Of a stretch of DNA of 64,000 nucleotides, positions 59,830 through 64,000 are shown one piece after another (within the stretch, counting starts at the first letter, position 1; each line of letters opens with the position of its first letter). Made by a program: the position numbers and the translations under genes. Origin of the DNA: Paragonimus westermani. Taxonomy: Eukaryota; Platyhelminthes; Trematoda; Plagiorchiida; Troglotrematidae. The notes below the pieces were generated by a model. It was not told the origin of the DNA and searched no databases. It saw only the letters and a list, made by a program, of their open reading frames with translations. The DNA lies in assembly GCA_008508345.1 (NCBI GenBank), contig QNGE01002392.1, forward strand, positions 52,225 through 116,224, in the 5' to 3' direction.

Positions 59830-62800
59830 TGTGTGAGATTAGTGAGTTTGTTGTTTGGCTCCGCAGTGATCAGTGAACTAAGCTATGTAAACTCGTAGAC
59901 TGGTGGTCTGTACTTGAGAAGATAAAGGGAAAATTGCTGGGTGGGTACACTGTGCAAAAAACTGCTTCTGACACCTTTCCAAATTCAATGCGATAAAATT
60001 TTTCCCGATAATGCATCCTTAAAGACGGTTAGTTGTACTGAGCTGCGTGGTTGAAATTTGTATATACTTCAATCGGAACAATAATATTTCCCCGCTACTA
60101 GCCACGATCTTGTATTTTGATATGTTGCAGTGTACGATATTTCGTCGAAACATACCCACGCGCTACTTGTCTTAACCATGTAGACCACGTTTTCGTGGTG
60201 GTTATGTATCTTGAAATTTGTTCACCACCAAGCTCTTCTTAAAGTGTCCACTGTTCAGATGTTCTTGTGTTGGATTACCAGGTAGAATGTGATTAAGATT
60301 AAATCAACAAAGTGCAAATTATTTCAACATAACTCATCTGTAAACAGCAGTAAGTAAACAAATTTTATAAAAGGCAACCTGCGGAATATATAATGCAAGG
60401 AAATGCGGTTAAAATGTTCTCAACTCGGATAAGAAGAGAGCGGAGGATGGTCCGTAAAAGTACTCATCTTCATACACCTAACACCCTAAGAGAACAAAAC
60501 AAGACGGAGTGTTCTTTGCGAGCAACAGTCTAACTAGGTGAGTACTTTGTTCTGAGACCTTCTTCAGGTTGGCCCCGATGAGTTGCCTTCCACCATGTTC
60601 ATAAGCGGCCATAGGTTAGACCTGTGGACGTATCCGTTTATTTTGAGTTTATTAGAAATACCTGGCGAGGGCTGTGCTCACTGAGGCACACTGTATTCAC
60701 TCACTTATAATATGGTGCTCTTTCACTGCTTTACCATAATAAATTCTCTCTGCTTTTAAAAAAGTCTCGGAATGCCTGCAGAATTTGTAAATGATATCCA
60801 TCAAAAACAACGATCCACTAAAGGAACTGTTGAAGATATAAAACCGGCTGACAAAATATAGCTTTATGGAACAAAGCAAGCAAAAGCGAAAATAGGAGAG
60901 AACATTCAGTAAGCCAACAGGAGGGTTGGAATAACCAATGGAATGAGTTTCTTCTGGGAATAACCTCGCCCCAGTGGTCGGCAAGTCACATTTGTTGTTG
61001 TTTGGAGAGTCTGTCATTGCATTATGGCTTTAATGGCGTAATGCTGTTCATTGAATACTGCTCAATAATTCGGCGGAATTTTTTTTTCGAGCGGATCCTT
61101 GCATGAGCAATATTACATATTGAAGGAGATGTACGAGAAAACGTTCACATGAGCTGTACCATGCTGGACTATTTGATTGTTAAAAAGTGACCGTACAGAT
61201 TTTATGAGTTCACAAAGTCCGTGATACACAGCAGCGACTGTAATGTATCATACAGCCATGACACATTAATCACCGACTACGGATTGCCGGCACTCGGTGT
61301 AACAGAAGCGTTGACCAAACGTGTCCTGAGATGACAATGGCCAGAAGAAGAATCTCACCTTAAAAAAGGAGGTAGTCGTGAGTCAATGATTCAGAAGACT
61401 TCAAACACAATATATCTATTGGCACTCTTGAAAATAATCAACCGACAGCCCACTTATGAGCTCAATACGGGCTTTTTTTTCATAGACCTAACCCTAACTC
61501 CATGGGACAAAAGTTGCACGTCATAAGACAATTCGATCAACCGTTGACTATAGCAAGTGGTATCCTGTCAGCTTTTTCAATCCTTCTCAACCTGCACTTG
61601 GAAATAAGAAATACTCCAAAACTTAATTCGATTGACATGGGAACCAAATTAATTTATCTGTCTGAGTTGAGTTTTCATGCTAAATTTGTCAAACTTCCTA
61701 TCACCTAGGTGGATTTTTGAACATTTTCATTTTTCACTGCACATAATTTCAAGCCAATATTTTCACAATCGTAATACAGAATTATTAAGCACAAAACTCT
61801 AAGCATCTAATTTACTCCGATATGTTATTCAAATTTAAAGAAATTATACATGCACTAATTAGCCTGACTTTTTTCTCTACAGTAAGTGAGGATAACTTGT
61901 TTCCGAACCACAGCGCATTTCACTGGTGTTACTGCACAAATTATATCACCCGGAAGGGTTTAAATGGCGCAGAAGTGTTCAGCGAGAGCACGCTACGCAA
62001 TAAGACGTTAAAGACCATTTCTTACCAAGATAATAAGTCAACTGAAGTGTCACAGTTTGCTTATGCGTGTTGAGTCCATCATTCCTAACGACAGCCCAGT
62101 GATGCATCGGCTAATTCTGGTTCACGCTTGCATATAACGAAGTTTCATACCCACTGAGGATAAAGGTACGCATAACGAATCTGAATTCAACCATACCTGC
62201 CTACATAAACCTAAGTCGCTCGCAACTCGCATTTAGGCAGGACACCTCATGGTCTAAAAAGTCAAGGTCGACGGCCCTTAACGGACTCACTGCTTACTGT
62301 GGACAACCAAAGGTAGATCACAGGTATGCTGTCCATAAGATTAAGCAAATGACACGTGAACGGATACTGGATGTGTGAAAGTTCAACCAAACCCATTTGA
62401 TATTGCGGAACACCCAAGCCAGCAGAGATTACTGGGACGACCATAAGCCTTAAAATAACTCTACGAGGTAGTCGCAATTCTCTGCTTATTACCCACTAGG
62501 GGAGAATTAAAACAAGGTTGGCCAACATGACTTTGCTATGTCAGAAGATCTCGAAGCGGATTTGTCACGTCAGAACAGGCGCCTTCTAACAGCTGACAGC
62601 ACTGATAAACCGGGGTGACCAGTCCACTACAAGAAGTACAAGACCAGTTACTGGCTCTTCGGACTCATTGCCCTAATGTAACAATCAGTGCAGCATACCT
62701 TGAAACCGGAGTCTGAGGCGACTCTCAGGTCAACACCCAAGTGAAAATATGAGCACAAACCTGAACTAAGACAACAGTGTAGAGAACCATGAAGTAAGTG

Positions 62801-63915
62801 CTCGACAGTCATTCTTAAGATCTATACAAATCACTGAGATATACAAAACTAATAAGACTCATTCGAGGCAACAATGATTTTGACATAACCGGAGTTGCCG
62901 AATATTAGATGAGACCGGATATCATTTTCCGGATCCTTTGCCCACCGGGATACACGGTCTGCAGAAAGAAACAGCCTATGAAGAAACTCTGCTTCTGGTT
63001 TTTGTTGTTATAGAAAGAGAACAGGGGGCAAAATTACCACGTAAACTTGCACGCGGTAGCTCTATATATATCCAGATATTACACAACAGTCGTTTGCACA
63101 TATCCCACAGATAGTAAGGCAAAAGAAAAGCTGTTTCACCTGAAAGAACCACTCAACGCAGATGGTGAAATTCACATTCCAGAAAAAATTCCACTTGCCT
63201 AAACTTACCCAAATAGAAAGACAAACCTGAACGGAGAGCTTAATGGAATGCCACATACTAGTTCTCTCGTCCAACTTGTCAACCAAATACTACGTGATGA
63301 ACCGGATAGGCTTTAACAACAGTGGATTCCTATTTCAATGCCGGTCCAAATGACTCTGAGGGCTATGTTCTAACCTTCACCAAGTTAGAGCCGTCCCAAA
63401 TGTTGATATTATATTTACAGAAAATGGTGCGTACCTGTTTCATTGGTTGTATAGGACATGTATAAGAACGGATATTACACAGGTGAGGTATGATGGGTGA
63501 AGTCTGCTGCGACAGCCACGTAAACGAGAGCACATAGGTTAAATGATAGAAGAGTAACACCCAACTTTATGATACCTCTGATATATTTTTTCACTCTTAG
63601 TGATAAACGATACATCTTGCTCATCGGCACTGTAATGCAGCAAATTAGCAGACAACCCAACCCAATGTGTAACAGAGATATGGGCTCTCATGAGGATATC
63701 AAAGATTTATCGAGACTGAACAAGCTTACAACCAAAAATGTTAGTAACCTTCACGCTTTGCGTATGAAGTGTGCTGCATAAGAAGGCCGAAATTCCCGCA
63801 CTGGGTTCGGAAAATGTCTACTTGATGAAAGCCACAAGAATACCTGCAGACCGTGTTGGAAATGAACAACTGCACGCTGCAAAAATAATACATGTGAAGA
63901 CGAAGATTTTACTCT
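59830..63915. other. Stretch with no recognised gene
   Basis: The first few hundred bases may be the 3' flank of the Penelope-like element. An ATG frame at 60697-61017 minus (106 codons, with a hydrophobic middle) and frames at 61502-61708, 61822-62073, 62262-62477, 63062-63286 and 63363-63781 are unrecognised. A ribozyme-like fragment at 60541-60567 is treated in the findings. No RNA gene is evident. Confidence 0.4.
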
Positions 63916-63917
63916 AG

Positions 63918-64000
63918 TCCCTTGGAGAAATAAACTTCTGGGGTACTATGAAATCAGCAAGTTTGAATAAAGAAGACAGTAGGCTGATGTTGCACGATTT
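63918..64000 (+). CDS. Candidate exon cut by the window end, related to the 45.7-kb exon
   Basis: An acceptor-like GATTTTACTCTAG precedes an open segment that runs to the window end. It encodes …FWGTMKSASLNKEDSRLMLHD. The last 34 bases match 45751-45784 at about 30 of 34 positions in the same phase, so the two share a coding motif (EDSRL-x-LH). The exon continues outside the window. Function unknown. Confidence 0.35.

Noticed and set aside
61480..61500. CCTAACCCTAAC resembling a telomeric repeat
   Set aside because: Only two incomplete units, and no array.
1..64000. Possible bacterial-style genes, CRISPR arrays, rRNA or complete tRNA genes
   Set aside because: No regular short repeats with spacers, no rRNA-like sequence, and no cloverleaf with an acceptor stem were seen. 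The tRNA-like boxes belong to repeats.

Overview
The window is eukaryotic intergenic or intronic DNA. It is AT-rich and stop-dense, with no operon structure, no long open frames, and mostly decayed transposable elements. The best organism guess is a flatworm, probably a digenean trematode (fluke). This is inferred from the mobile-element company: a schistosome/fluke-type RTE/CR1-like LINE, two Penelope-like elements with GIY-YIG ends, and a tRNA-promoter short repeat carrying a hammerhead ribozyme, comparable to the schistosome Sm-alpha family. No complete protein-coding gene could be read. Many short open frames depend on TTG or GTG starts, which mean nothing in a eukaryote.

Layout. 0-20 kb: almost featureless, apart from a small GC-rich foldable island near 1.7 kb, a weak integrase-like frame at 2 kb, a GT microsatellite at 17.6 kb and one splice-bounded candidate exon (18.0 kb, minus). 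20-23 kb: a tRNA-like short repeat and the 3' half of a decayed Penelope-like element (reverse transcriptase thumb to GIY-YIG). 25-31 kb: a candidate exon at 25.2 kb and two copies (A at 27.4 kb, B at 29.9 kb) of a roughly 430-bp repeat with an internal pol III-like promoter and a hammerhead ribozyme, both on the minus strand. Copy B ends in a partial second unit and an inverted piece of itself. 34-35.5 kb: two tRNA-like short repeats in opposite orientation and a cluster of minus-strand open frames. 41.8-42.1 kb: a diverged tandem duplication. 45.3-45.9 kb: exon-like segments with good splice signals, one of whose motifs recurs in a candidate exon cut by the window end. 46.97-47.4 kb: ribozyme repeat copy C, with a perfect hammerhead core. 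50.9-51.8 kb: an AT island and a 250-bp inverted repeat whose arms are about 97% identical, the youngest-looking structure here. 55-58.1 kb: a decayed but nearly full-length LINE on plus, followed at once by a 5'-truncated Penelope-like element (58.3-59.8 kb, plus).

The most interesting system is the short-repeat family. Three independent copies keep a 45-nt hammerhead fold: helix I pairs in all three, by compensating changes or wobble in places, and the core is canonical in copy C. The promoter-like boxes lie mid-element, and copy B shows a tandem junction. This layout suggests a retrozyme- or Sm-alpha-like non-autonomous retroelement, perhaps served by the LINE or Penelope machinery seen elsewhere in the window. 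That link is inference.
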